Counted from the first letter of the stretch, positions 22,259-31,144 are shown. The stretch is 38,332 nt of DNA from Ruminococcus sp. (GCA_017462565.1 JAFTQW010000062.1:1-38332), one strand, 5' to 3'. Translations and numbers: made by a program. The notes: a model not told the origin generated them from the letters alone.

Positions 22259-24529
22259 ATGGATATCAATAAAACAATCGCAAAAGAATTCGGATTAAGA
22301 CAGGAACAGGTCGATAATACGATAGAGCTTATTGACGACGGAAAAACTATACCGTTTATCGCCCGTTACCGTAAAGAGCTTACAGGCTCGCTTGACGATC
22401 AGGTTCTTCGTGAGCTTAACGACAGACTTACTTATCTCCGCAATCTTGAAAAGCGTAAGGAGGAGATCACAAATTCCATTACCGAGCAAGAGAAAATGAC
22501 TCCGGAAATAGAGGCTGCTATCAGCGCCGCCGTGACTCTTGTGGAGGTCGAGGATATTTACCGTCCGTTCAAGCCGAAGAGAAAAACCCGTGCAAGCGTT
22601 GCAAGAGAAGCCGGACTTGAACCGCTTGCTGTTCTCATCATGGCGCAGGATAACTCCACTGAGCCTGAAAAAGAAGCAGAAGCGTTTGTGAACGAGGAAA
22701 AGAACGTTCCCAGCGTTGAATCGGCTATTCAGGGAGCTATGGATATTATTGCCGAGGATATCTCCGATGACGCAGACATAAGAAAGAAGCTCCGCAGTCT
22801 GGCGAATGAAAAGGGCGAGATAGCTTCAAAAGCGTCCGATCCCGAGGTCGAAAGCGTTTACACCAATTATTACGATTATTCCGAGCCTGTTTCAAAAATT
22901 GCAAATCATCGTGTTCTTGCTCTCGACAGAGGTGAGAAAGAGAATTTCCTCAAAGTTTCGATAAGTCTGGATGAAGCTGCCGCAACGGGAATAATCCTCG
23001 AAAAATACATCAAAAACAACAATTCCTGCGGCGAGCTTGTCCGTACAGCCGCCGAGGACAGCTATAAAAGACTCATTTTCCCGTCTATCGAACGTGAAAT
23101 ACGTTCCGAAATGACTGCCAATGCCGCTGAGGAGTCTATCAAGGTATTTGCCTCGAATCTCCGTCAGCTTCTTCTCCAGTCGCCTTTGAAAAACAGCGTT
23201 ATCCTCGGACTCGATCCCGGCTACAGAACCGGATGCAAGGTCGCAGTTATCGACTCTACGGGAAAGGTTCTCGATACAAACATCGTCTACTGTACTCCCG
23301 GACCGAAAACCAATATAGAGGCTTCTAAAAGAATTATCCGTTCGCTCATAGAAAAGCATAACGTTACGACGATTTCAATCGGAAACGGTACGGCTTCCCG
23401 TGAAACGGAATCGTTTGTTGCGGAACTTCTCAAAGAAATTCCGCAGAAAGTCAGCTATATGGTCGTAAGCGAAGCCGGAGCTTCCGTTTATTCAGCGTCA
23501 AAGCTTGCCGCCGAGGAATTTCCGGATTACGATGTTTCTCTCAGAAGTGCAGTTTCGATCGCACGCCGCTTGCAGGATCCTCTTGCGGAGCTTGTTAAGA
23601 TAGATCCGAAAGCTATCGGAGTCGGACAGTATCAGCACGATATGCCGCAGGCTCGTATGAGCGACGCTCTTTCCGGAGTGGTCGAGGACTGCGTAAACTC
23701 GGTCGGAGTTGACCTTAATACGGCTTCGCATTCGCTGCTTTCCTATATTGCCGGAATCAATTCGGCTGTAGCGAAAAATATCGTGACATACCGTGAGGAA
23801 AACGGTAAATTTACCGACAGAAAAGAACTCCTTAAAGTTCCGAAGCTTGGTAAAAAAGCCTTTGAACAGTGCGCCGGATTTTTAAGAGTAAGGGACGGAA
23901 AGAATCCTCTTGATAACACGGCTGTTCATCCCGAAAGCTATAAGGCTGCGTCTGCACTTTTAAGCGAGTGCGGATTCACTCTTGCAGACATCTCGAACGG
24001 CGGGGCGGCCGGCATAAAAGAAAAAGCCGACAGCCTTGGCATTGAAAATATCAGTAATTCCCTTGAAATAGGCGTTCCAACGCTTACAGACATTATCAGC
24101 GAGCTTAAAAAGCCGGGACGTGACCTTCGTGACGAGCTTCCTCCTCCGCTGCTCAGAAGCGGAGACGTTATGGAAATTAAGGATCTCAAGCCCGGTATGG
24201 AGCTTGTAGGAACAGTCCGCAACATTATTGATTTCGGAGTTTTTGTCGATATCGGAGTACATGAGGACGGTCTTGTTCATATTTCACAGATATGCAACCG
24301 ATTCATCAAGCACCCTCTTGAAGCTGTTAAAGTAGGAGAAGTTGTAAAGGTTCGTGTGCTTGAAGTCGACGTTAAGCGTAACAGGATTTCTCTCACCATG
24401 CGCCTTAACGACGAGGAAGAGAAAAAGCAGTCTCGTCCCAGAAACGAAAAGAAGCGTGAAAACAGAAAGCCAAAGGGATTCGATGCAAGCAAACTTCACA
24501 ACAGCAGTTTCAGAATCAAGCAGAAATGA
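22259..24529 (+). CDS. tex: Tex/YhgF-family RNA-binding transcription accessory protein
   Basis: A 756-residue protein, close to the family length. The N-terminal helical region (FGLRQEQVDNTIELIDDGKTIPFIARYRKE) is the Tex signature. A YqgF-like RNase H fold begins at GLDPGYRTGCKVAVID (about 320), the helix-hairpin-helix region (LNTASHSLLSYIAGINSAVAKNIV) lies near 490-570, and an S1 domain (GMELVGTVRNIIDFGVFVDIGVHEDGLVHIS) near 645-715. A basic tail ends the protein. Tex binds nucleic acid and affects transcription in several bacteria. AAAGGAT precedes the ATG. Confidence 0.96.
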   Translation: MDINKTIAKEFGLRQEQVDNTIELIDDGKTIPFIARYRKELTGSLDDQVLRELNDRLTYLRNLEKRKEEITNSITEQEKMTPEIEAAISAAVTLVEVEDIYRPFKPKRKTRASVAREAGLEPLAVLIMAQDNSTEPEKEAEAFVNEEKNVPSVESAIQGAMDIIAEDISDDADIRKKLRSLANEKGEIASKASDPEVESVYTNYYDYSEPVSKIANHRVLALDRGEKENFLKVSISLDEAAATGIILEKYIKNNNSCGELVRTAAEDSYKRLIFPSIEREIRSEMTANAAEESIKVFASNLRQLLLQSPLKNSVILGLDPGYRTGCKVAVIDSTGKVLDTNIVYCTPGPKTNIEASKRIIRSLIEKHNVTTISIGNGTASRETESFVAELLKEIPQKVSYMVVSEAGASVYSASKLAAEEFPDYDVSLRSAVSIARRLQDPLAELVKIDPKAIGVGQYQHDMPQARMSDALSGVVEDCVNSVGVDLNTASHSLLSYIAGINSAVAKNIVTYREENGKFTDRKELLKVPKLGKKAFEQCAGFLRVRDGKNPLDNTAVHPESYKAASALLSECGFTLADISNGGAAGIKEKADSLGIENISNSLEIGVPTLTDIISELKKPGRDLRDELPPPLLRSGDVMEIKDLKPGMELVGTVRNIIDFGVFVDIGVHEDGLVHISQICNRFIKHPLEAVKVGEVVKVRVLEVDVKRNRISLTMRLNDEEEKKQSRPRNEKKRENRKPKGFDASKLHNSSFRIKQK

Positions 24530-24532
24530 TCT

Positions 24533-24637
24533 CAGGGAGACTCTGTCTCCCTGAAACCCTCTGCCAAAAGGATATTATCCCTTTGGAAACCCTGTATTAA
24601 TAAAATCAAATCCCCATAAAGGGGATTTGATTTTATT
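24533..24637. repeat. Three-hairpin intergenic repeat R4
   Basis: Hairpin 1 is CAGGGAGA/TCTCCCTG (24533-24553, loop CTCTG). Hairpin 2 is CCAAAAGG/CCCTTTGG. Hairpin 3 (24599-24637) has a 17-bp perfect stem and loop ATAAA. Arms of hairpins 1 and 3 differ from R2 in sequence but still pair fully. Confidence 0.8.
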
Positions 24638-24710
24638 AGAGCGAATGCTCTAAGAGGATAAATTCTTGGCAGCAGCAAAGAGAGCAGAAGCTTCTGAATT
24701 ATTTTGCTAA

Positions 24711-24739
24711 AACAAAAACTGCCGCATGATTTGCGGCAG
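24711..24739 (-). terminator. Terminator of the GIY-YIG gene
   Basis: On the minus strand an 8-bp stem CTGCCGCA/TGCGGCAG is followed by TTTTTGTTTT. It begins two bases after the stop codon. Confidence 0.85.
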
Positions 24740-24740
24740 C

Positions 24741-25058
24741 TCATATTTCTATATTTGTAGATTCACGATTGTAAAATTTTGCGTCATCGCCGAAAAATTC
24801 CTCTAAAGAGCCGGTTTCGCCTATCAGACGGAGTTTCTGCGGCTTTGTCAGCGACTTTATTTTATACTCCAGCTTTGAAGCGAGACTGCGGTTTTCAGCG
24901 CTCCAACAGGCTTCCAGCGATTCGGCTTTGTGGGAACGTGTAAATTTTGCACATTTTGAGCTTTGATTGAAATGCTCGCTCATACGACGGCTTAAATCGG
25001 TCGTGATGCCGGTGTATAGCCTGTTTCCGGAGCATTTTATTATATAAATGTAATACAT
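24741..25058 (-). CDS. GIY-YIG superfamily protein (UPF0213/YazA-like)
   Basis: A 105-residue single-domain protein. YYIYIIKCSGNRLYTGITTDLSRRMSEH carries the GIY-YIG strands and the following arginine, and the SKLEYKIKSL helix carries the conserved glutamate, so the nuclease core is intact. ATG 25058 is chosen: GGAG lies 9 bases upstream and residues before it in the longer frame overlap the divergent gene. Its cellular role is not known for most members. The gap to the divergent YkgJ-type gene is only 33 bases, so promoters must overlap. Confidence 0.9.
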   Translation of the reverse strand: MYYIYIIKCSGNRLYTGITTDLSRRMSEHFNQSSKCAKFTRSHKAESLEACWSAENRSLASKLEYKIKSLTKPQKLRLIGETGSLEEFFGDDAKFYNRESTNIEI

Positions 25059-25091
25059 TAAACGATTCTCCGATTCAGAAAGGATAAAACT

Positions 25092-25646
25092 ATGCTTAAA
25101 AAAATTTTGGACGGAAGTTCCTGTGCAGAGTGCAAACTGTGCTGTATTTTCGATAAGGACGATATATGGGAAACTCCTGTTTTCACCGACGAGATACGTC
25201 AGAAAATCCTGAAGGTAAAACCGGATACGCAATTCATTCCCAAAGGTAGCGGCTATACCTTTTTTGCAGGCGAGCTTAAAGGCGAGGAGCTTTTTTCGTG
25301 TCCTGCCCTGACTGAAAACGGCTGTATGCTCGGAGATGATAAACCTTTTGATTGCCGTATATGGCCGTATCGTATCATGGAGGTCGGCGGAAAAAGAGCG
25401 ATAGCAATCGCCTCCATTTGCAAAGAGCTGTATAACCGACCGCTTTCACAGCTCACAGAATTTCTCAAGGAAGGTCTTGCGGAGACTATTTTCCGCTATG
25501 CCGACGCTCATCCGGAAATAGTCAAGCCGTATTACAGCGGCTATCCCGTACTGATGTTTAATAATGAGTTTCCAAAGGGCAGCGTGACGCTGCACCCAAT
25601 CACGGAGTTACTACCCATAGAAGGCAAAAAAACACATCGCTCATGA
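25092..25646 (+). CDS. YkgJ-type cysteine-cluster protein with repeat-encoded tail
   Basis: A 184-residue protein. The cysteine cluster C11, C14, C17, C18 (SSCAECKLCC) with later SCPAL, GCMLG and DCRIWPYR is the zinc- or iron-chelating YkgJ/Fe-S oxidoreductase-like pattern. The reaction is unknown. The last about 29 residues, from NNEFPKGSVTLHPI on, are translated from the intergenic repeat at 25558-25676, so the original gene probably ended near 25558 with a stop that is now lost. An AAAGGAT site precedes the ATG. Confidence 0.82.
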   Translation: MLKKILDGSSCAECKLCCIFDKDDIWETPVFTDEIRQKILKVKPDTQFIPKGSGYTFFAGELKGEELFSCPALTENGCMLGDDKPFDCRIWPYRIMEVGGKRAIAIASICKELYNRPLSQLTEFLKEGLAETIFRYADAHPEIVKPYYSGYPVLMFNNEFPKGSVTLHPITELLPIEGKKTHRS

Positions 25647-25676
25647 TTTACTATAATATCGGGTTTCCAAAGGGTG
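25558..25676. repeat. Composite intergenic repeat R5
   Basis: Runs from TAATAATGAGTTTCCAAAGG through GCAGCGTGACGCTGC to GGGTTTCCAAAGGG. It is nearly the reverse complement of 20883-20998 and like 13651-13760. Confidence 0.8.
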
Positions 25677-25847
25677 ATTCCCCATGGTATGGGGAAATGT
25701 CGGCAACGCCGATAAAGGGGCTGGGCAAGAATGTCACGAAGTGACAGAGGGGACGGCTCGTTCGAGCAGTCTGTCTTGCGGTGTTCTCCTTGCCTGATGA
25801 AATTTCTGCTCGCAATTTTATATATCAACATTTTGGAGATTAGTATT
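25677..25847. mobile_element. Palindromic element, left inverted copy
   Basis: Bases 25731-25845 match 27919-28033 in reverse complement, about 107 of 115 by eye. The outer part (GATTCCCCATGGTATGGGGA) also matches, but it carries an extra stretch of about 30 bases (around 25704-25733). The end GATTAGTAT at 25838-25846 equals one terminus of the right copy. The other terminus is missing, so this copy looks truncated or fused to R5. Confidence 0.7.
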
Positions 25848-26047
25848 AATTATAAAGGTGATGTTTTCCCCTTAACAGTGCCAACAATTTAAGAGATGCT
25901 GTACCTTTAACTTCCGTTAAATAGTATTAAATCATTGGCGACAGCCATAATTATTTCAAATACCAATGGTATTTGAAATAATTAATACTGGGTTTCCAAA
26001 GGGTTGAATAACCCTTTGGCAGGGGGTATGGGGGACAGCGTCCCCCA
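25848..26047. repeat. Composite intergenic repeat R6
   Basis: The reverse complement of the 20984-21130 segment occupies 25851-25997, with palindrome 25949-25983 (16-bp arms, loop AAT). Then comes GGGTTTCCAAAGGG/CCCTTTGG and GGGGGA/TCCCCC. It sits just past the recombinase stop and may terminate its transcript. Confidence 0.8.
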
Positions 26048-26083
26048 CTTAAATCTTATTATACATTAATTATGCTATAATTG

Positions 26084-27571
26084 TCAACAATTCTCGGTAT
26101 GAAAAATTACATCAATAATTTTCACATTACCTCTTCTGCTGTTTCGCATTTCATTCACTATAACGATTTTGTCAACAAATTTCAGCAAAAACAATCGCTT
26201 TTCCGAATCAGTAAGCAGCTCCCAGTTTTCCTTAAAGCTTTTGATAATATCCTCCTGCTTGATAACTAATTCTACTTTGCCATCCTGTTTAAGAGCCGAA
26301 AGCTCGTCAAGCTGATTCAAGGTTTTGATTTTCTCGGATTCAATATAGTCATTTAACTGAATAAACTGCTCAAAGTTCAGCTTATTTTCCGCATACGAGC
26401 TTATAAGCTCCCTTTCCTTGCTCTCAAGATTTTTCAGAAAATAACTAAGTCTTTGCGTCTCTTTATTTTCTTTTGCGGTGTTGATCTCTTTCGTCTGAAC
26501 TTCGTCCGCTGCGGAAAAATCCTCGATCTGGTCAAGATAATTCAAAAAAGCTCTTTCAGCGTTTTTATGAAGTATATTGCTTGCATTGCAGGTTTTTCGT
26601 CTGTATCCGACGCAGCGATAGCCTCCCTTGAACACTTTTTCGCCGTTTTTATTTTTAGAGCTGTCGTTATGCGTTACCAAACCTGCTCCGCATTTTCCGC
26701 AGTATAAAATGCCAGAAAAATAATTCTCCTCTTTTGGACGCTTTGTATAGCTCTTTTTAGAAATTCTTCCGATAAGTTCCTGAGCTTCATTATACAATTC
26801 TTCGGAAATAATCGGCTCATGATTTCCTTTAACCTCAAAATTACGTTTCTCATCTTTTGTCGCATATCTGACATTGCCTATGTAATTGCAGTTTGTGAGC
26901 ATATTTTTTACGCTTCTTGCCTGCCAGACTGAATTTTCTTTCGTCGGAATATTTCTTTCATTCAGATTTTTAGCTATTTCAAGAAACGACATTCCCCCGT
27001 TTACGAACATTTCAAACACTTCCTTTACAATAACTGCCTCTTTTTTATTAATTTTCTGTACTTTGTCCCCCCTGCACTTGTCGTAACCGTAGCTTGCCGT
27101 TCTGGTGCAGAGACTATAGCCCTCTCTCACCTTTCTTTCAAAGCCCAATTTGGTTCTTTCAACTATATTTTCCCGTTCAAATTCGGCAAAAATGCCGATT
27201 ATTTTTATAAACATTCTTCCTGAAGGCGTTTGCGTATCTATACTTTCACAAAGTGAATTAAATGCGCATCCGTATTCGTTAAACAGATTTATCAGATATA
27301 TCAAATCTGACGTACTTCTTGTAAGACGGTCTATCTTGAAAACCAGAACATTTTCAATATGTCCGTTTTTTATGTCCTGGATCAGCTCTTTTATCTGCGG
27401 ACGGCATTCAATATTCTTTCCGCTTATCCCCTCGTCGGAGTAAATCCGATATACAGTCCAATCCTTTATTCTTGCGTAGTCCTTCAATTTCTCCTCCTGC
27501 GCCCTAATTGAAAACCCTTCTTTCGCCTGTTCCTCGGTCGATACTCTGACGTAAATTCCGGTTGCCGGCAT
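26084..27571 (-). CDS. Serine site-specific recombinase with zinc ribbon
   Basis: A 495-residue large serine recombinase. Residues 1-150 are the resolvase catalytic domain with nucleophile S11 (YVRVSTEEQ) and R in KIDRLTRS. A recombinase domain follows (about 160-270), then a Cys4 zinc ribbon (CGKCG ... CVGYRRKTC) and a C-terminal coiled coil (about 355-440). It is complete and probably active. Relatives drive integration or excision of small elements or flip DNA. It starts 15 bases after a 39-codon ORF on the same strand. It lies between inverted copies of a palindromic element; whether those are its substrate is not known. Confidence 0.94.
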   Translation of the reverse strand: MPATGIYVRVSTEEQAKEGFSIRAQEEKLKDYARIKDWTVYRIYSDEGISGKNIECRPQIKELIQDIKNGHIENVLVFKIDRLTRSTSDLIYLINLFNEYGCAFNSLCESIDTQTPSGRMFIKIIGIFAEFERENIVERTKLGFERKVREGYSLCTRTASYGYDKCRGDKVQKINKKEAVIVKEVFEMFVNGGMSFLEIAKNLNERNIPTKENSVWQARSVKNMLTNCNYIGNVRYATKDEKRNFEVKGNHEPIISEELYNEAQELIGRISKKSYTKRPKEENYFSGILYCGKCGAGLVTHNDSSKNKNGEKVFKGGYRCVGYRRKTCNASNILHKNAERAFLNYLDQIEDFSAADEVQTKEINTAKENKETQRLSYFLKNLESKERELISSYAENKLNFEQFIQLNDYIESEKIKTLNQLDELSALKQDGKVELVIKQEDIIKSFKENWELLTDSEKRLFLLKFVDKIVIVNEMRNSRRGNVKIIDVIFHTENC

Positions 27572-27586
27572 GATAAATCGCCCCTG

Positions 27587-27706
27587 TCACTTTTCTTTTG
27601 AAAGCAAACCTTTTTTCTTCCTCGGTATTGACGTTTTCAAGAAAAATTTCAGCATCCTTATCTGTAGTTCCTTGGGCAGAACTATCTTTTTCTGTTCATT
27701 TTCCAT
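27587..27706 (-). CDS. 39-residue basic peptide upstream of the recombinase
   Basis: ATG at 27706 with a strong GGAGGTG site (27713-27719), stop TGA at 27587-27589. It begins MENEQKKIVLPKELQIRM and ends with a lysine-rich tail (KKKGLLSKEK). No family is recognised. The good ribosome site and the 15-base gap to the recombinase suggest a real leader gene, perhaps coupling translation or controlling the recombinase. Confidence 0.6.
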   Translation of the reverse strand: MENEQKKIVLPKELQIRMLKFFLKTSIPRKKKGLLSKEK

Positions 27707-27755
27707 ATTTCACCTCCAATATCCTGATAAAATTATATTGCTTTGAAAAATATTC

Positions 27756-27916
27756 AGAACCTGTATTCATAGGAAATTTGTACGGATTTTCAAGCGTAAT
27801 TTTGCCGATTTCAGAAAAAAATCCGCAGGAATACTGACGTATTGTAAGGATTTTTGACGCAGTAAGCGGCAAAATCCGCCGAAAAACGTGCAAATTATCC
27901 TATGAATACAGATTCT
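27756..27916. mobile_element. MITE-like element 3 (about 161 bp)
   Basis: Terminal inverted repeats AGAAYCTGTATTCATAGGA, then AATTTGYACG with one indel. The interior contains GCAGGAATACTGACGTATTG, AAGGATTTTTGACGCAG and GCGGCAAAA, the core shared with elements 1 and 2. It lies between the 39-codon ORF and the right copy of the palindromic element. It encodes no protein. Confidence 0.75.
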
Positions 27917-27917
27917 T

Positions 27918-28131
27918 ATACTAATCTACGAAATGTTGATAGATAAAATTGAGAGCAGAAATTTCATCAGGCAAGGAGAGCACCGCAAAACAGGCTGCTC
28001 GAACGAGCCGTCCCCTCTGTCACTTCGCGACATCTCCCCACACCGTGGGGAGTCACCTGTCGAGGATGCTCGACGCAGCATGGTAGAATTTATGCCGCAA
28101 GTTTATCTATTGTTATTTTGGGGATTAGTAT
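27918..28131. mobile_element. Palindromic element, right copy (214 bp), at the feoB break
   Basis: Ends are imperfect inverted repeats of about 30 bases: left ATACTAATCTACGAAAT and AGATAAA, right (reverse complement) ATACTAATCCCCAAAAT and AGATAAA. The interior has ACTCCCCAC hairpins and GCTCGAACGAGC. The feoB reading frame resumes six bases after it, so it marks the point where feoB lost its 5' part. Confidence 0.7.
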
Positions 28132-28136
28132 TATTC

Positions 28137-29120
28137 CGGTTTATTTTGAATCCGGCTATGGCGATATTCTTTCCGCTTTTCACAATTCTGGAGGACGCAG
28201 GATATCTTCCGAGAATCGCATTTAATCTCGACCGCTGCTTCCGATGCTGTAACGCCTGCGGAAAGCAATCGATCACAATGGCGATGGGATTCGGCTGTAA
28301 TGCCTGCGGAGTAACAGGATGCCGTATTATCGACTCTCCCCGTGAACGGCTTATTGCTATCCTGACCAACAGCTTCGTACCATGCAACGGTCGGTTTCCA
28401 ACTATCATAGCCATAATCACCATGTTTTTTGTCACGGCAGGGAACAGGTTTTCGTCTGTAATATCTGCGGTTCTGCTCCTCGGAGCAATTCTGCTCGGGG
28501 TAGCGGCAACGCTTGCTATGTCCAAACTCTTATCGCATACTTTACTTAAAGGAATCCCCTCTTCTTTTACTCTGGAGCTTCCTCCATACCGCCGGCCGCA
28601 GTTCGGCAAAGTTTTAGTCCGTTCGATCTTCGACAGAACCATTTTCGTTCTCGGAAGAGCCTGCACTGCCGCTGCTCCATGCGGACTTATAATCTGGCTT
28701 CTTGCAAACATAAATGCCGGAGATGCCTCGCTGCTCGCTCATGCATCGGATTTTCTCGATCCTTTCGGACGCTTCATCGGTCTTGACGGAGTTATACTGC
28801 TGGGATTTATTCTCGGATTTCCGGCGAACGAGATTGTCGTTCCCATAATACTTATGACCTATCTTGCTCAGGGTAGTCTTATAGAACTGAACGACCCGAT
28901 GCAGATTCATGCGGTTTTAAGCGCAAACGGCTGGGATCTCACTACAGCCGTCTGCATGATAATTTTCACACTTTTTCATTTTCCCTGCGCCACTACCTGC
29001 CTTACGATAAAAAAAGAAACCGGCAGCCTTAAATGGACGGCTGTCAGCTTCATTCTTCCGCTTTTAACGGGAATCTCACTTTGTGCAGCGATAAACGGAA
29101 TCTCAATGATATTCGCATAA
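28137..29120 (+). pseudogene. feoB: FeoB ferrous iron transporter, 5'-truncated
   Basis: From about 28137 the frame encodes the membrane half of FeoB: AMAIFFPLFTILEDAGYLPRIAFNLDR, then CGKQSITMAMGFGCNACGVTGCRIIDSPRERLIAI, NSFVPCNGRFPT, and a C-terminal set of helices to 29120. The G-protein domain (about 270 residues with GxxxxGKS) and first helices are missing. The open frame extends back to ATG 27933, but residues 1-68 are read from the palindromic element. FeoB needs its GTPase part for iron uptake, so this copy is presumed non-functional. No feoA is seen. It could still make a membrane fragment. Confidence 0.88.
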
Positions 29121-29121
29121 A

Positions 29122-29148
29122 ATAAAAACCTGTAAAAAATTACAGGTT
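29122..29148 (-). terminator. Terminator downstream of the amylase gene
   Basis: AACCTGTA/TACAGGTT at 29127-29148. On the minus strand it is followed by TTTATTTT. It lies between the convergent feoB remnant and the amylase gene. Confidence 0.6.
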
Positions 29149-29260
29149 CAAAAAAATAAAATGAATTTAGAGGGGGAATTGGGGGATTTCTTAATCCTTT
29201 ATCATTATATATCTGCTTTCTTAAAATAATCTTAAAAACATATGAGCAGCATAGATTTTT

Positions 29261-31144
29261 TCAGCCGATAAAATCAGCCTTTATGATAGAATAGCCATAC
29301 GGCTCTATTTTAAGGGAATTATCACTGAATTCACCCACATACGGCTGCAAATTCCTAAATCTCGGAAGAAGAGAATCAAGATCGTTCAGAACTACGCTTT
29401 CAGCGCTTCTGTTTACAAAAACGATGTAATCTGTCTCGCCTGCTCTTGTAAAGGCAATTATCCTGTCATCAACAACTGCTTTATCGTTCAGCACGAAATA
29501 AGTCTGACCGTCCTTCATGTTCGGGATAGATTTTCTCACACGGCTAAGCTCTGTAACGTACCCGATAAGCTCGTGATCCTCATTTCCCCAAGGATAACAA
29601 CGGCGGTTGAAGGGATCTTTATAGCCCTGAAGTCCGGCTTCGTCGCCGTAATAAATGCTCGGAACTCCGGGCAGGAAAAACTGGAGCGCCATTGCTGCTT
29701 TCAGTCTGTTTTTGCCAAGAGCATATTCGCTCTCGGTCAGGTATCTTTCCGCCATCCAATCCTTGCTCTTACCGTCGCAGCTTTCTCCGCCGAGACGATT
29801 TATTGCACGCTCGATATCATGAGTAGAAACGAAATTCATCAGAACGTCGATAGTCGGCTTCGGATAATTCTCAACTATCGTCATAACTGAATTAACGAAA
29901 TGTCTCGGATCGCCGCCCTTGATGAAATTGATTATCGCCTCACGGAAGGGATAATTCATAACGGAATCGAGCTGATCGCCAAGGAGATAACGCCGTTTAA
30001 CTCCGTAGCTTTCCTTGTTGGAAGCGTCCTCCCAGACCTCACCGATAATGATTTTATCTTCGCCGAAGCCTTTGACAGACTTGCGAAGATTGTTCAGGAA
30101 CTGGTCGGGAAGCTCGTCGGCAACATCAAGACGGTATCCTGCTGCGCCTTTGCCGAGCCAGTATTGCAGAACTCCGTCCTCTCCACAAATGAAGTCAGTA
30201 TAATGCTCGTTGTTTTCCCAGACATTCGGAAGAGTACCTATTCCCCACCAAGCCTCGTAGGTATCGGGAAAATTGATGAAAGTGTACCAATCGTAATATT
30301 TGCTGTCCTTAGACTGGTATGCGCCTGCTTCGGGATAGCGTCCGAATTTGTTGAAATAAACGCTGTCGGCACCGGTATGAGAGAAAACGCCGTCAAGAAT
30401 TACGGATATACCGTACTTTTCAGCCTCCCTGCAAAGCTCTTCAAACTCATCGTTAGTACCAAGCAGCGGATCGGCTTTCATATAATCAGCAGTATTGTAT
30501 CTGTGATTTTCATGGGACTCAAAGATCGGGTTAAGGTAAATGCAGGTCACTCCGAGGTCTTTAAGATACCCGAGCTTCGACTGAATTCCGGCAAAATCTC
30601 CTCCGAAATAGTCGTTATTCCATACATGACCGTTTTCATCCGGCTTATAATAAGGAGTACCGTTCCAATCGTCACGGATAACACGCCCATAAGGAATATT
30701 TTCGTGAACCTTTCCGCTCTTGCAGAAACGATCGGGGAAAATCTGATACATTACCCCGCCCTTTAGAAAGTCAGGAGTTTCATAAGTATTTTGGTAAACG
30801 GTAAGCTGGAAGAGGTCTCCGTTATCAACGCATCCCTCGTGAACATTGATTTTCTTGATGTAATGACGGATCCCTCCCTGAGTATACGAGAAATAGTAGT
30901 AGTGAACATCGCTGTATCTTGCGGTATATTCCGCAGAATACGCAATACAGTCATCCTCTTCAGTTATTTCATTCATATTAAGGAAACGTTCTTTGAATCC
31001 CGTTCTGAAAAGCACGAGTACAGGCGGAAAATCAAGAACTATATCCTTCGAGAGCCTTATGGTGAAGCGGCAGGTCTCAAATTGCTTTACCGCTCCGAAA
31101 ATCGATTTATAATTAAGATTCCATGTGTCATAAATCGGTTTCAT
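29261..31144 (-). CDS. GH13 alpha-amylase family enzyme (neopullulanase/maltogenic type)
   Basis: A 627-residue cytoplasmic enzyme without signal peptide. The N-terminal about 125 residues form a beta-rich domain like CBM34. The GH13 barrel starts at GVMYQIFPDRF. The conserved regions are present: DGVFSHTG near 251, GYRLDVADE with nucleophile D340, IIGEVWEDAS with acid/base E369, and FVSTHDIERA with D443. The N-domain and MYQIFPDRF fit neopullulanase/cyclomaltodextrinase enzymes, which cut alpha-1,4 (and often alpha-1,6) bonds in imported maltodextrins. The phosphorylase on the same strand upstream would use the same substrates. ATG 31144 is chosen with GGAGGT 6 bases upstream. Confidence 0.92.
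   Translation of the reverse strand: MKPIYDTWNLNYKSIFGAVKQFETCRFTIRLSKDIVLDFPPVLVLFRTGFKERFLNMNEITEEDDCIAYSAEYTARYSDVHYYYFSYTQGGIRHYIKKINVHEGCVDNGDLFQLTVYQNTYETPDFLKGGVMYQIFPDRFCKSGKVHENIPYGRVIRDDWNGTPYYKPDENGHVWNNDYFGGDFAGIQSKLGYLKDLGVTCIYLNPIFESHENHRYNTADYMKADPLLGTNDEFEELCREAEKYGISVILDGVFSHTGADSVYFNKFGRYPEAGAYQSKDSKYYDWYTFINFPDTYEAWWGIGTLPNVWENNEHYTDFICGEDGVLQYWLGKGAAGYRLDVADELPDQFLNNLRKSVKGFGEDKIIIGEVWEDASNKESYGVKRRYLLGDQLDSVMNYPFREAIINFIKGGDPRHFVNSVMTIVENYPKPTIDVLMNFVSTHDIERAINRLGGESCDGKSKDWMAERYLTESEYALGKNRLKAAMALQFFLPGVPSIYYGDEAGLQGYKDPFNRRCYPWGNEDHELIGYVTELSRVRKSIPNMKDGQTYFVLNDKAVVDDRIIAFTRAGETDYIVFVNRSAESVVLNDLDSLLPRFRNLQPYVGEFSDNSLKIEPYGYSIIKADFIG

Noticed and set aside
29900-30766. 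288-codon plus-strand ORF inside the amylase gene
   Set aside because: The minus strand encodes all four GH13 motifs here, so the plus-strand frame is a shadow.
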